From Aminipila sp032051575 (GTDB lineage: Bacteria; Bacillota; Clostridia; Peptostreptococcales; Anaerovoracaceae), in NCBI RefSeq assembly GCF_032051575.1, contig NZ_DAMBYD010000011.1:62001-126000 (forward strand): a stretch of 64,000 nt of DNA, given 5' to 3'. A program made the position numbers and the translations under genes. The notes under the pieces are model-generated. The model saw nothing but the letters and a program-made list of their open reading frames with translations, did not search any database and was not told the DNA's origin. This document shows positions 9,198 to 18,326 of this stretch, piece by piece (positions within the stretch are counted from its first letter, which is position 1; each line of letters starts with the position of its first letter).

Positions 9198-10739
9198 TTA
9201 TACAGTTGCGACCTGAATGCAAAGGAATACAATTGAAAATGCTACTAAGATTCCCATAAGAGGCATAATAAATTTTATGTATTTATCGTAGTTTACATGA
9301 ACCAATTGAAGGACTACAAGTACTAAGCCTGTTGGAGTAATGAAGCCCATTGTGCCCTGTCCAAACATATATGCTGTAATAACAACTTCTCTTGGAAGCC
9401 CAACAGCATCTGCCAAAGGTGCCATGATTGGCATTGAAAGTACAGCAAGTCCTGATGATGAATTAATGAAGAATCCTAATATAATATAAATAAAGTACAT
9501 CATAATAGCAAAGGCAAATGGACTCATGCCTTCTACCCAGCCTGACATGGTATTCAATAATGCATCTGATACTAAACCATTTTCTAAGATTCCATTGATG
9601 GATCTTGCAACACCACAAATAAGTGCCACACCTATCATATCTCCAGCACCTGCCAAGAATTCATTAACCATATCTCTTTCACTCATGCGCAAAATGATAC
9701 CCATGATGATAGCAGAAACTAAGAATAAGCCAGTCATTTCGCCAAACCACCAGCCAAGCTTAACTACACCATAAACCATGATTACAAAAGTTAAAAAGAA
9801 TTGTGTTAATATAATCTTATATCGGCCAGTTAACGCAGGTACTTCAGCCTCACTGCAGTACTTTTCATCAATATAGGCTTTGCTTTCTAAGATAAGTGAT
9901 TTTTCAGGATTCTTTCTAACCATGTTACCATATCTGATAACATATAATATACAGATAATCGTTCCAACAACAAGTGCTGCTACTCTAATCCCAAATCCTT
10001 CCATGAAATTAATACCTGCAGCATTGGATGCAATTACAGTTGAGAATGGATTAACCGTTGAGCACATTGTACCTATAGATGATCCTAAATATACTGCAGC
10101 AATACCTACTAAAGCATCATAACCTGCTAATACAAAAATTGGAATAACTACTGCATAAAGCGGAACCGTTTCTTCACACATACCAAAAGTAGTACCACCA
10201 AGCGAAATCAACATAGTAATAAGTATAATAAGTATGTATTCCTTCCCTTTAGTTACTCTAGATAATGCTCCCATACCAGCAGCGAAAGCTCCTGACTTAT
10301 TTAGATAAGCAAGCATACCACCCAGTACAAAAATAAATAAGCTGATGTCAATGGTGTCATATACACCTTTCACTAAAGCTAAAACACAATCAGTAAATCC
10401 TTGTGGATTAGATTTAATTGTTTCATAGCTTCCAGGAATACCAATTGGCTTATTAATGCTGCCATCTAAAAATAAGTCTAATCTAGCTTTAATATCAAGT
10501 TCATTAAGTGTTGCCTGATCTGCATCCATTGAAGATACACTTCCGTCTGGTGCAGTAATGTCAAACTTTTTCGTATCTTCATTATACAGGAGCTTTGAAT
10601 ATGAACCTGTTGGCATAAATTGGGTGCCTATGGCCGCGATAATTAAAATAATAAACAATACCGTAAATGCCGATGGGAATTGACGCTTTTTCTTTTGTTT
10701 AACTGGAGTTCCCTGCTCCATCACATTTTTTTCTTCCAT
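9198..10739 (-). CDS. YfcC/DcuC-superfamily membrane carrier
   Basis: Polytopic membrane protein of 513 residues from ATG 10739 (MEEKNVMEQG), which follows GAGGAGG; the upstream in-frame ATG at 10802 has no ribosome site and overlaps the -10 of the promoter. A Lys-rich cytoplasmic N-terminus (KQKKKRQFPSAFT) precedes about 12 hydrophobic segments. LGSSIGTMCSTVNPFST and FINSSSGLAVLSMPIMAPLAD are the paired Ser/Thr-Asn-Pro-type re-entrant motifs of the YfcC and C4-dicarboxylate uptake families. The substrate is not readable from sequence; relatives have been linked to basic amino acids, dicarboxylates and small peptides. Confidence 0.85.
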   Translation of the reverse strand: MEEKNVMEQGTPVKQKKKRQFPSAFTVLFIILIIAAIGTQFMPTGSYSKLLYNEDTKKFDITAPDGSVSSMDADQATLNELDIKARLDLFLDGSINKPIGIPGSYETIKSNPQGFTDCVLALVKGVYDTIDISLFIFVLGGMLAYLNKSGAFAAGMGALSRVTKGKEYILIILITMLISLGGTTFGMCEETVPLYAVVIPIFVLAGYDALVGIAAVYLGSSIGTMCSTVNPFSTVIASNAAGINFMEGFGIRVAALVVGTIICILYVIRYGNMVRKNPEKSLILESKAYIDEKYCSEAEVPALTGRYKIILTQFFLTFVIMVYGVVKLGWWFGEMTGLFLVSAIIMGIILRMSERDMVNEFLAGAGDMIGVALICGVARSINGILENGLVSDALLNTMSGWVEGMSPFAFAIMMYFIYIILGFFINSSSGLAVLSMPIMAPLADAVGLPREVVITAYMFGQGTMGFITPTGLVLVVLQLVHVNYDKYIKFIMPLMGILVAFSIVFLCIQVATV

Positions 10740-10791
10740 TTTTTCCTCCTCAATTAGGTTATAAGTTCTATTTTTTACTAGTGCACCATGT

Positions 10792-10820
10792 ATTTTATAC
10801 ATTTTTTGAGGTTACTTCAA
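10792..10820 (-). promoter_or_regulatory. Sigma-A-type promoter for the YfcC carrier
   Basis: The minus strand reads TTGAAG, 17 nt, TAAAAT, about 55 nt before ATG 10739. Confidence 0.6.
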
Positions 10821-10904
10821 TGGTTTTTGGGAAAAATAAGTAGAATAATTAGAAATTTGTTCCAAATCACAAAATCTAAATTAATTAATGGTGTTTTTAT
10901 CTGC

Positions 10905-10943
10905 AAAAAACAAAAGATGACTATCTTAAAGCGTCATCTTTTG
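10905..10943 (-). terminator. Intrinsic terminator overlapping the eutP stop
   Basis: CAAAAGATGAC (10911-10921) pairs perfectly with GTCATCTTTTG (10933-10943). The minus strand continues with a run of six T. The 5' arm lies inside the last codons of eutP, so the coding end doubles as half of the terminator. Confidence 0.85.
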
Positions 10944-11400
10944 CTTTTGCCACTTCCCAAGGGAGCACATCGTCATTTTCTTTTAAATATTCTAAAATAT
11001 CTGAAACACCTTCCCCTGTGTATGAGCTAATACAAAATATTTTTTCACAACCGGCTAACCTAAGCCATTCTTTGGCCTGTTCCACCTCAGCATCTTTATG
11101 ATCTATTTTAGTTACAATGCCTATTACTTCTCTCGTTGCAATGGCGCATATGCAAGGGGGATACAAAGAATATGGTTCAATAGCACTAAGCAAAAGCCCT
11201 ATTACATCTGCTTCATAAGAATAAATTTCTAATGCTCCTGCTAAAGTATTTGTTTCAGCGTATTCACCAGGTGTATCTATGATAACATCATAGTAATTGA
11301 CATACTGAGTTTTATGATAAGTTATTTTCTCGCCCTTCAAAGCCTGCGTTAATGTAGTCTTTCCTGCCTCACTGCGCCCAACAAGCATAATTTTCCTCAT
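10921..11400 (-). CDS. eutP: EutP/PduV-family GTPase
   Basis: Small P-loop protein of 159 residues. Walker A is GRSEAGKTTLTQAL near residue 8, the switch segment IDTPGEYAE near residue 42, and the NKxD-type guanine motif is replaced by TKIDH near residue 97. These are features of EutP/PduV, proteins tied to ethanolamine or propanediol microcompartments. It starts 7 nt after eutS ends, so the two are co-transcribed. No other microcompartment gene is nearby. Confidence 0.85.
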   Translation of the reverse strand: MRKIMLVGRSEAGKTTLTQALKGEKITYHKTQYVNYYDVIIDTPGEYAETNTLAGALEIYSYEADVIGLLLSAIEPYSLYPPCICAIATREVIGIVTKIDHKDAEVEQAKEWLRLAGCEKIFCISSYTGEGVSDILEYLKENDDVLPWEVAKAKDDALR

Positions 11401-11407
11401 AATTATT

Positions 11408-11791
11408 TTACCTTCTTGTTATTCTGCACACAGCAAATTCCAATTCGTTTTTGAAGTATGAAACAATCTCCTGAATAGCCGTTTCTACCTCTGAAAGTCT
11501 ACCTGTAATAATCAATGTGCCACTAAACCGATCTACAAATCCTAGATACACATCTCCCGCCTTGATAGCTATATCACTTGCAATTACTGCTGATTCTGGC
11601 GGCGTTACATTTAATATCCCAATTGCTGAGTTGTCAAAATCTATATCAGGATTCAGTCCTAACTTTTTATATACAATAGGCCTTGGCCCACCTATAATAT
11701 GTGCCAGTGAAATCTGCTTTCCCGGAACACTTTCCTGTATAATTCTAAGCCTTCCTTCTGAATCTTCTGGCAGTAAATCTCTTATATCCAT
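11408..11791 (-). CDS. eutS: EutS/PduU-type bacterial microcompartment shell protein
   Basis: Single BMC-domain protein of 127 residues (SLAHIIGGPRPIVYKKLGL to AIGILNVTPPESAVIASDIAIKAGDVYLGFVDRF), with the N-terminal extension and permuted fold of EutS/PduU. Such hexamers form facets or pore caps of protein shells. The ribosome site before ATG 11791 is weak (GAGATGAAG). A strong promoter lies at 11862-11890 and the operon ends after eutP. No EutM, EutN, EutL or lumen enzymes are found in the window. Confidence 0.85.
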   Translation of the reverse strand: MDIRDLLPEDSEGRLRIIQESVPGKQISLAHIIGGPRPIVYKKLGLNPDIDFDNSAIGILNVTPPESAVIASDIAIKAGDVYLGFVDRFSGTLIITGRLSEVETAIQEIVSYFKNELEFAVCRITRR

Positions 11792-11861
11792 CTTTTACTT
11801 CATCTCTTTTCTTTTCATTTTGTAAGATTATTAGTCAGTTCATTTTTTAACATAATTATTA

Positions 11862-11890
11862 ATTATAACATACTGTATAGAATTCTTCAA
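11862..11890 (-). promoter_or_regulatory. Sigma-A promoter for eutS-eutP
   Basis: The minus strand reads TTGAAG, 17 nt, TATAAT. The transcript would have a leader of about 65 nt before eutS. Confidence 0.75.
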
Positions 11891-11965
11891 TTTGTTACAA
11901 TAAAAAACTTAACCCCATTAATGTAATGACTCCTTATAAAAACATTTTATTATTTATCTTATTAA

Positions 11966-11994
11966 AGAGAAAAAAGAAGCTTAATAGCTTCTTT
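11966..11994 (-). terminator. Intrinsic terminator of the alpha/beta hydrolase gene
   Basis: AAAGAAGC (11973-11980) pairs with GCTTCTTT (11987-11994) around a 6-nt loop. The minus strand continues with a T-rich tract. The 5' arm on the transcript overlaps the stop codon. Confidence 0.75.
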
Positions 11995-12826
11995 AACTGC
12001 TGCATGTAAAATTTTGTTCATTCACAAATTTTGCTAACTCTTCATTAAATTCATCTTTCTGATCGTAAAATGTTCCATGTCCACTATAATAGAATGGTAT
12101 GAGCTTTGAATTTATAATACTTCCATTTTGTATTTGACCAAGCTGAAATGGAACAACCTTATCGTGAATCCCATGAATAATTAAAGTTGGAACATTTATT
12201 GTCTCTAAATCTGAAAACAGTACTTCATTAATCCAAGTATTTTCAATAGCCGTGGTCGCCCATCCAGATGCCTGTAGCCCCAATTGGAAAAACCAGTCTG
12301 AGAATGCCTGAGTAATATGCTGAAAGAAAAAAATATTTCCAAAGTTTTCAAGCATATTAGGCCGATCGTCATACGTCGCTTGAATCATTTGTTCAACTGT
12401 TCCCTTATCTAGTCCATAAGGGAAATTAGGACGCTTAATCAGACTGGGCGCTGCTGCGGCAAATAGAGCAAGTTTTGATACGCCATGACCTTTATGCCGG
12501 GCCATATATCGAATGGCGATTGCCCCTCCGGTTGAATGTCCTGCCATTGTAATATGATCTAATCCTAAAGCATCAATTACAGCTCTGATATCATCAGCTA
12601 ATGTGTTATAATCATATCCCGTCCATGGTTTATCTGAATTGCCAAATCCTCTTGTATCTACTCCTATGCATCTGAATCCTATCTTTGGGAGCTGATTAAA
12701 CTGATATTCAAATAGATTATGGTCTCCAGGCCAGCCATGAATAAACAGGATTGTATTTTCTCCTTTTGGATTAAGATCCTCTACATATATATTTACATTT
12801 TCTGCAGTATTAACAAAATATCCCAC
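11993..12826 (-). CDS. Alpha/beta hydrolase
   Basis: Soluble hydrolase of 277 residues. The start codon is GTG at 12826, placed 6 nt after GGAGGG. The oxyanion motif is FIHGWPGDHNLF near residue 28, the nucleophile elbow AGHSTGGAIAI near residue 95, the acid HGIHDKVVPFQL near residue 216 and the His in YSGHGTFYD near residue 250. This is the pattern of the haloperoxidase/arylesterase/epoxide-hydrolase group. The substrate cannot be told from sequence. It forms a single-gene unit. Confidence 0.85.
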   Translation of the reverse strand: MGYFVNTAENVNIYVEDLNPKGENTILFIHGWPGDHNLFEYQFNQLPKIGFRCIGVDTRGFGNSDKPWTGYDYNTLADDIRAVIDALGLDHITMAGHSTGGAIAIRYMARHKGHGVSKLALFAAAAPSLIKRPNFPYGLDKGTVEQMIQATYDDRPNMLENFGNIFFFQHITQAFSDWFFQLGLQASGWATTAIENTWINEVLFSDLETINVPTLIIHGIHDKVVPFQLGQIQNGSIINSKLIPFYYSGHGTFYDQKDEFNEELAKFVNEQNFTCSS

Positions 12827-13040
12827 TAATACCCTCCTATAATCAAATAACCATATTTTATTATTGACTTAAGAAATAATATGTTTGGGTAGATTTTTAA
12901 ATACCAAATTAAGTAATAAATCTACTTCTGTTTTTATTTTGAAATATTAAAAGGCCCCCTGTTTTTCAGAAGGTCTTTTAATGTTGTTCAGCCTTAAGGA
13001 GGAGAACCATCATCCATTGTAAGAAACTGGATGTAGCGAT

Positions 13041-13075
13041 GAAATAACGGAGCAGCTCAATATGAGCAGCTCCGT
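13041..13075 (-). terminator. Likely terminator of the 13085-13573 gene
   Basis: A 12-bp stem with one mismatch (CGGAGCAGCTCA with TGAGCAGCTCCG, 13048-13075) lies 10 nt after the stop and runs into TTATTT on the minus strand. Confidence 0.6.
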
Positions 13076-13084
13076 ATCAATTGT

Positions 13085-13573
13085 TTAGTCATTAAACCCA
13101 ATGATTGAAAGCGTTGCATTGTTCACGGTTAGTCCCGGAGTTATATCAATAATAGAGTTGGTGCAAATTTCAACAGAGTAAGTGTAATTATCCGGTCTAA
13201 GATTACTATCTGCAAGCTGGAATGCAAACGATTCTGATTCCAAGGCAGTTGCCAGAGTTGAGAACGTATACGTAGGGCCGACTTTAATAGTTGAACCATC
13301 TGAATTCGTTCTTGTTATTTGGAAATTTAGCGTTACAGAAATTCCAAGCGGCAGACTAATTATACTGGTAAAAATGAGAAGATTGGTTACATCTCTCATC
13401 CCAGCAGTTTCAATTGCAGTTGAAACTACGTTAATCGGATCAGCCAACAACGTTGTAATCACCGGCAAGGGACCTGCCCCACCGGTTGAACTGCCAAAAG
13501 CAACGGGTCTTACTGTTCCGTTATCGCTAGTAGGATATTGATATCCATTACAATAACCAAGCATACTATTCAT
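13085..13573 (-). CDS. Hypothetical protein, resembles clostridial DUF4489-type proteins
   Basis: 162 residues from ATG 13573, behind AAGGAGA. No signal peptide or membrane segment. The N-terminus (RPVAFGSSTGGAGPLPVITTLL) is followed by alternating beta strands rich in Thr, Ile and Val, ending NATLSIIGFND. The general layout (a Gly-rich start, then a jelly-roll-like run of strands) is like the small DUF4489 proteins of Clostridia, which I recall without function. That likeness is from memory and unconfirmed. It is a single-gene unit closed by a hairpin. Confidence 0.6.
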   Translation of the reverse strand: MNSMLGYCNGYQYPTSDNGTVRPVAFGSSTGGAGPLPVITTLLADPINVVSTAIETAGMRDVTNLLIFTSIISLPLGISVTLNFQITRTNSDGSTIKVGPTYTFSTLATALESESFAFQLADSNLRPDNYTYSVEICTNSIIDITPGLTVNNATLSIIGFND

Positions 13574-13746
13574 AAACGTCTCCTTTTCAGGCTATGATGT
13601 GATTTGTTAAATCCAAGCTTCATTGCCCTGTTCCTTCATAGCAAAGAATACAAATTCCTCACTATGTATACCAGTATCTGCATTTCCTTAACTGAGACAG
13701 ATTCCTGAATAGTTTAAGTTAGTATATGATGTAAATATCGAGAATG

Positions 13747-15153
13747 CTACTGAATTGATAAAAGACTAAACGCAGCATTTCCATTAGGATGAACCATGTC
13801 TGCCGGTACAACAATTTTGTCAAACTCTTGTTCTGTCATGAAGCCCAGCTTCACCACCGCTTCTCTCAAGTTTATATTTTCTTTATGCGCAAGTTTTGCT
13901 ACCTTAGCTGCATTCTCATAACCTATATGTGGGTTCAATGAGGTCACCAGCATCAATGATTTTTTCATATTTTCATCTATCTTTTCTATATTTGCCCTTA
14001 TTCCTATAGCACAGTTATCGTTAAAAGAAACCATGGCAGTTGCCATTAAGTTCACGGATTCCAGGAAATTGTAAATGAGAACAGGCATATAAACATTTAG
14101 TTGAAAATTTCCCTGGGATGCCGCCAAACCTACCGCCACATCATTGCCCATCACCTGAACACACGCCATTGTCAATGCTTCGCACTGAGTTGGATTTACT
14201 TTACCTGGCATAATTGAACTTCCTGGTTCATTTTCAGGGATGATTAGTTCACCGATTCCACATCTTGGTCCACTGGAAAGCCACCTGACATCGTTGGCAA
14301 TTTTCATAAGATTGCACGCTAACGCTTTGATTGCACCGTGGGCAAATACAAGGGCGTCTTTACTTGTCAATCCATGGAATTTATTATCTTCTGAAATAAA
14401 CTTCTTGCCTGTAATTTCACTGACCTTTTGAGCTGTCAAAATACCAAAATCTTTATGAGCATTAAGCCCCGTCCCAACCGCGGTTCCTCCAATAGCCAAT
14501 TGTCTAATCCCAGTTAAAGAATTTTTTATCATGAGTTCACTCTGTTCCAGCATGTTACGCCATCCACTGATTTCCTGACCTAATGTAAGTGGTGTGGCAT
14601 CCTGAAGATGAGTTCTACCACACTTAATTATATCTTTGTTTTCTACTTCCAACCTTATAAAAGTCTTTTTTAATTTTGAAATAGCAGGGATAAGCTGGTC
14701 TTCTATGGCAACTACTGCTGCAATATGCATCGCTGTAGGGAACGTATCATTGGAGCTCTGCGACTTATTTACATGATCGTTAGGATGAAGTATTTTTTCT
14801 CCTGCCATTTCATTGCCTCTGCCTGCAATTACCTCATTAGCATTCATATTAGTCTGGGTTCCACTACCGGTCTGATAGACTACTAATGGAAAGTTATCAT
14901 CCAGCCCACCGTCAATAACTTCATCGCAACTCCTAACAATAGCTTCACCACGCTTTTTATCCAGCATTCCCAATTCCATGTTGGAAAGAGCTGCCGCCTT
15001 TTTCAGTATTCCAAAGGCTCGTACTATTTCAACAGGCATTTTTTCTCGGCCTATTCTAAAGTTTTCATAACTTCTTTGTGTTTGTGCCCCCCAGTATTTG
15101 TCTGTAGGAACTTTCACTTCCCCCATGGTATCATGTTCTATTCGATATTCCAT
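13747..15153 (-). CDS. fumC: Fumarate hydratase class II
   Basis: 468 residues, ATG 15153 behind AGGGGG. Interconverts fumarate and malate. The FumC signatures are all present: VYQTGSGTQTNMNANEVIAGR, HPNDHVNKSQSSNDTFPTAMH, GRTHLQDATPLTLGQE and the mobile-loop GSSIMPGKVNPTQCEAL with the catalytic Ser. SSNDTFPTAMH rather than the STNDAYPT of aspartase favours fumarase. It is the last gene of the sigma-54 operon, 56 nt after the argH homologue, so it probably consumes fumarate made by that lyase. Confidence 0.9.
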   Translation of the reverse strand: MEYRIEHDTMGEVKVPTDKYWGAQTQRSYENFRIGREKMPVEIVRAFGILKKAAALSNMELGMLDKKRGEAIVRSCDEVIDGGLDDNFPLVVYQTGSGTQTNMNANEVIAGRGNEMAGEKILHPNDHVNKSQSSNDTFPTAMHIAAVVAIEDQLIPAISKLKKTFIRLEVENKDIIKCGRTHLQDATPLTLGQEISGWRNMLEQSELMIKNSLTGIRQLAIGGTAVGTGLNAHKDFGILTAQKVSEITGKKFISEDNKFHGLTSKDALVFAHGAIKALACNLMKIANDVRWLSSGPRCGIGELIIPENEPGSSIMPGKVNPTQCEALTMACVQVMGNDVAVGLAASQGNFQLNVYMPVLIYNFLESVNLMATAMVSFNDNCAIGIRANIEKIDENMKKSLMLVTSLNPHIGYENAAKVAKLAHKENINLREAVVKLGFMTEQEFDKIVVPADMVHPNGNAAFSLLSIQ

Positions 15154-15209
15154 AATTCCCCCTATTTTCTATTGAAACCCAATCTTACAGCCTCATCAGC
15201 AACGGCATT

Positions 15210-16598
15210 TTACTGCAGCGAGATTTTTTTAACAAAGGCTTTAGCATTATTTATTTGTCTATCTACCTCGCTATATGAAGTTCCTCCGAAACTATTTCTG
15301 TTCTTAATGCAGTTTTCAATACTAAACTGGCTTAAATTTTCTAAATCAACAGGGAAGTTAAGCTTGTTCAAATCTTCTTTTATAATATCTGGGAAAGTCT
15401 TACCATTTTTCTCACAATACTTAACAAGTTCTCCAACAATCTCATGTGCATCTCGGAATGGAATGTCCCTGCATACCAGAAATTCTGCTACATCTGTTGC
15501 TTCAATAAAACCTTTCTTCAATTGCTCCTTCAGAACATCTTCATTAAAGGTTATGTTCTCAAGCATTCTGGCAAAGATATAAATTGTTCTGTCCAAAGTA
15601 TGAATACTGTCAAAAAGCGCTTCTTTATCTTCCTGGTAATCCTTATTCAAGGTAAGGAATGTTCCTTTTAACATGGTTAAAAGTGTTGTAAGATTCCCAA
15701 TTGTCCTTGCTGATTTACCACGTACTAATTCGGCAATATCAGGATTTTTCTTTTGTGGCATGATGCTGCTTCCTGTGCAAAAGCTATCATCTATTGTGAT
15801 AAAATGAAATTCCTGTGAATTAAATACTATTATTTCTTCAGCAAAACTACTTAAATGAGTCATACATAATGCCGCGTTAAATAAGTATTCTGCAAATGTA
15901 TCTCTTGCACCAACAGTATCAAGCGCATTTTCTGAAGTATTATCAAAGCTCAGAAGTCTTGTTGTTTCATGACGGTCTGTTGGAAGCGTCGTTCCTGCCA
16001 TTGCACATGCACCCAATGGATTGACATTTAACCTTTTTAAGCTTTCTTCAAATCTCTCATAATCTCTTCTGATTCCTTGAAAATGTGCCATATAATAAAA
16101 TCCAACGGTCATAGGCTGGGCATGTTGAAGATGCGTAAAGCCTGGCATAATTATATTTGATTCAGCCTCTGCCTTTTTAGTAATTACCTCCAGCAAATCA
16201 GCCAAATGATTCATGGTTTTTTTTGTTGCATCACGCAGGAATAGGGTCTCATCCACTACATTCTGATCATTTCTACTTCTGGCTGTATGTAATCGTTTTC
16301 CAACATCACCAATTTCCTCTGCCAGTGCCTTTTCGATAATCATCATAATATCTTCATCGATGATGTTAAACTCAATCTCATTATTGTCTAATTTCTTTTC
16401 AACAACATCAAGGCCCCTTAAAATTTCATTACAATCTCCCTGACTTATAATTCCTTGTTTTGCAAGCATTTGAACATGAGCCTTACTGCCCATAATGCTA
16501 TACTTATATAACTTATGGTCAAAACTTATTGACTCATTGTAATCTGCCGTAAAATTGTCCATTTGTTTGGAGAAACGTCCTCCCCATAAATTTGCCAT
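15210..16598 (-). CDS. argH: Argininosuccinate lyase (ArgH family)
   Basis: 462 residues from ATG 16598 (MANLWGGRFSKQ). The ribosome site GGAGGGG lies in the last codons of the preceding gene and only one base separates its stop from this start, so translation is coupled. ArgH signatures: HTARSRNDQNVVDETLFLR, MPGFTHLQHAQPMTVGFY and the Ser loop GSSIMPQKKNPDIAELVRGK. The family releases fumarate from argininosuccinate or related N-substituted aspartates. No argG or other arginine-biosynthesis gene is near. Its place between two imidase-like hydrolases and fumC under sigma-54 control suggests a catabolic role, possibly on a related substrate; ordinary argininosuccinate lyase activity remains possible. 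Confidence 0.88.
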   Translation of the reverse strand: MANLWGGRFSKQMDNFTADYNESISFDHKLYKYSIMGSKAHVQMLAKQGIISQGDCNEILRGLDVVEKKLDNNEIEFNIIDEDIMMIIEKALAEEIGDVGKRLHTARSRNDQNVVDETLFLRDATKKTMNHLADLLEVITKKAEAESNIIMPGFTHLQHAQPMTVGFYYMAHFQGIRRDYERFEESLKRLNVNPLGACAMAGTTLPTDRHETTRLLSFDNTSENALDTVGARDTFAEYLFNAALCMTHLSSFAEEIIVFNSQEFHFITIDDSFCTGSSIMPQKKNPDIAELVRGKSARTIGNLTTLLTMLKGTFLTLNKDYQEDKEALFDSIHTLDRTIYIFARMLENITFNEDVLKEQLKKGFIEATDVAEFLVCRDIPFRDAHEIVGELVKYCEKNGKTFPDIIKEDLNKLNFPVDLENLSQFSIENCIKNRNSFGGTSYSEVDRQINNAKAFVKKISLQ

Positions 16599-16599
16599 A

Positions 16600-17430
16600 T
16601 TATTTCCCCTCCATATAATCACATATTTCTGAACACGTTGCAAACCATACATCTTCTTTTTCCATAATATAATCAAGTGTATCTTCCAGAATCTTAATTC
16701 TAGCAGGATTTCCTATGGTCTGCGGGTCTACCTGCAACACGTAACATAGACCATATTCATAATATCCCGCAAACTCATCCATCCAATTAAAAGTAACCTC
16801 GCTATAATTTGCAATTCTACCCTGACCTATAGGAAATGCCGGCCTATAGTTAAATGCAAAATAAGGTAGATCAAACAATGCCCAGTGAATAGGTATCTCT
16901 AAAATACTATTGCCATTACTTAAACTTAATCTATAAGGTCTATCATCATTGCTTAAATTACTTGAATATTTAAATCCAAGTTCTTTTGCAATTTCAAGGG
17001 TCTCTAAAGTTAATTCACCCTCAGGTGCACGAAATCCCTTTGGAGTGATACCACAAACTGTTTCTATGGACTTCTTCCCCTGTCTTAAAATCTCTCTCTG
17101 TTCATCGCCAGAAAGCAGAGCCATATTCTCGTGTTTGTATCCATGGTTGGCAATTTCATGCCCTTTAGAAACTATACCTGTTATTTCTTGCTGGTACATT
17201 TCAGCAACTTTCCCTGGTACAAAGAAAGTACCTTTTATTCCATAGTTTTCTAATACCGATAGTACTCTCTCCAGGCCTCTTGACATACCATACTGTCCCA
17301 TAGATAAAGTCTTGGGCATATTTATGCAACTAGGATCCAACTGCAGCCAAAACAGTTCAGCGTCAAGATTTACGGTTATTGCAACGGCGCATTTTTTACC
17401 ATTCGGCCATTCTATCTTTTGTCTATACAT
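16600..17430 (-). CDS. NodB-fold polysaccharide deacetylase/PuuE-like hydrolase (copy 2)
   Basis: 276 residues. The NodB-type fold shows TVNLDAELFW near residue 20, the zinc site HEIANHGYKHE (His-x3-His) near residue 105 and RAPEGELT near residue 140. There is no signal peptide, unlike wall deacetylases, so it is probably cytoplasmic like PuuE-type allantoinases and cyclic imidases that share this fold. It is paralogous to the adjacent gene (shared SLSVGQYG/TLSMGQYG, GTFF(I/V)PG and DDRPYR blocks). It starts 5 nt after that gene and is coupled to argH. Likely reaction: opening a cyclic amide or removing an acyl group; the substrate is unknown. Confidence 0.8.
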   Translation of the reverse strand: MYRQKIEWPNGKKCAVAITVNLDAELFWLQLDPSCINMPKTLSMGQYGMSRGLERVLSVLENYGIKGTFFVPGKVAEMYQQEITGIVSKGHEIANHGYKHENMALLSGDEQREILRQGKKSIETVCGITPKGFRAPEGELTLETLEIAKELGFKYSSNLSNDDRPYRLSLSNGNSILEIPIHWALFDLPYFAFNYRPAFPIGQGRIANYSEVTFNWMDEFAGYYEYGLCYVLQVDPQTIGNPARIKILEDTLDYIMEKEDVWFATCSEICDYMEGK

Positions 17431-17435
17431 ACCAT

Positions 17436-18311
17436 CTACCTCTTTTCACTTTCTTGTTTTTCACGGCTTAAAGGATAGGCTTTACGATACCAGTCAGCGA
17501 TTTCATGTCCTGTGGCAATCCACATATCATCCGTTTCTGTTGCAGTTTTTAAAAGCTTATCAAGAATTTGTATTCTACCAGGACTTCCTATAACCTGAGG
17601 ATGCATCATAAAGGATATGCATAAACCAAAGCGATGACTCCCCTCCAGCTCTCGCATAAAATTATCCGATACATTTCTATAGCAAGAGATTCTATCAAGA
17701 CCTGCAGGCTCGGCTGGATACATATTGTATGCCATTGCCACATAATCATCCAGTTCCCACTTTGTAGGAATTTCTATGAAGTCTGTTTCTTCTCCATCAA
17801 TTATTGTTCTGTATGGTCTATCATCACCACGCATGGAGCTGGAATATGAAAATCCTCTTTCATACAAAAGACCTGGTGTTTCAACAGCCCAGTCTCCTGA
17901 TGGCGTCCTAAAACCTATTGCCTTTTTCCCAACTAAGTCTTCGTATATTTTTTGACTTTTTTCAATTATCTCTATCTGTTCTTCTGTAGATTTCCCGGCA
18001 AATCTCTCATGAGCGTAACCATGATGCCCTATTTCGTGGCCTGCTATATATATTTTTTTAACCATATCAGGATACCGTTCTGCTGTTAAGCCTGGAATAA
18101 AGAATGTCCCTTTTACACTATACGTATCAAGCTTATCTAAAATCATATCTACAGCCCTTTTGGGTCCATACTGACCTACAGATAAAGATTTTATGTATTT
18201 GTCACCATTTGGTAATCCTCTGTTTCCATTCTCCCACGTAGTATCACCATCCACATCAAAAGAAAACATCACTGCACTTTTATATCCTTCTGGCCATTTT
18301 ATATTGTTCAT
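17436..18311 (-). CDS. NodB-fold polysaccharide deacetylase/PuuE-like hydrolase (copy 1)
   Basis: 291 residues from ATG 18311 behind GAGGAGG, 15 nt after the symporter gene. MFSFDVDGDTTWENG near residue 15 carries the Asp ligand and base, and HEIGHHGYAHE near residue 110 the His pair; RTPSGDW near residue 150 and MMHPQ near residue 240 complete the site. No export signal. The tandem with a diverged paralogue suggests two related substrates or a heteromer. Family knowledge places such soluble NodB proteins among allantoinase and imidase activities. Confidence 0.8.
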   Translation of the reverse strand: MNNIKWPEGYKSAVMFSFDVDGDTTWENGNRGLPNGDKYIKSLSVGQYGPKRAVDMILDKLDTYSVKGTFFIPGLTAERYPDMVKKIYIAGHEIGHHGYAHERFAGKSTEEQIEIIEKSQKIYEDLVGKKAIGFRTPSGDWAVETPGLLYERGFSYSSSMRGDDRPYRTIIDGEETDFIEIPTKWELDDYVAMAYNMYPAEPAGLDRISCYRNVSDNFMRELEGSHRFGLCISFMMHPQVIGSPGRIQILDKLLKTATETDDMWIATGHEIADWYRKAYPLSREKQESEKR

Positions 18312-18326
18312 TTTAGCCTCCTCATC

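Noticed and set aside
12949..12979. Imperfect inverted repeat AAAAGGCCCCCTG/CAGAAGGTCTTTT
   Set aside because: One mismatch plus wobble pairs and no T tract in the needed place, so not called as a terminator.
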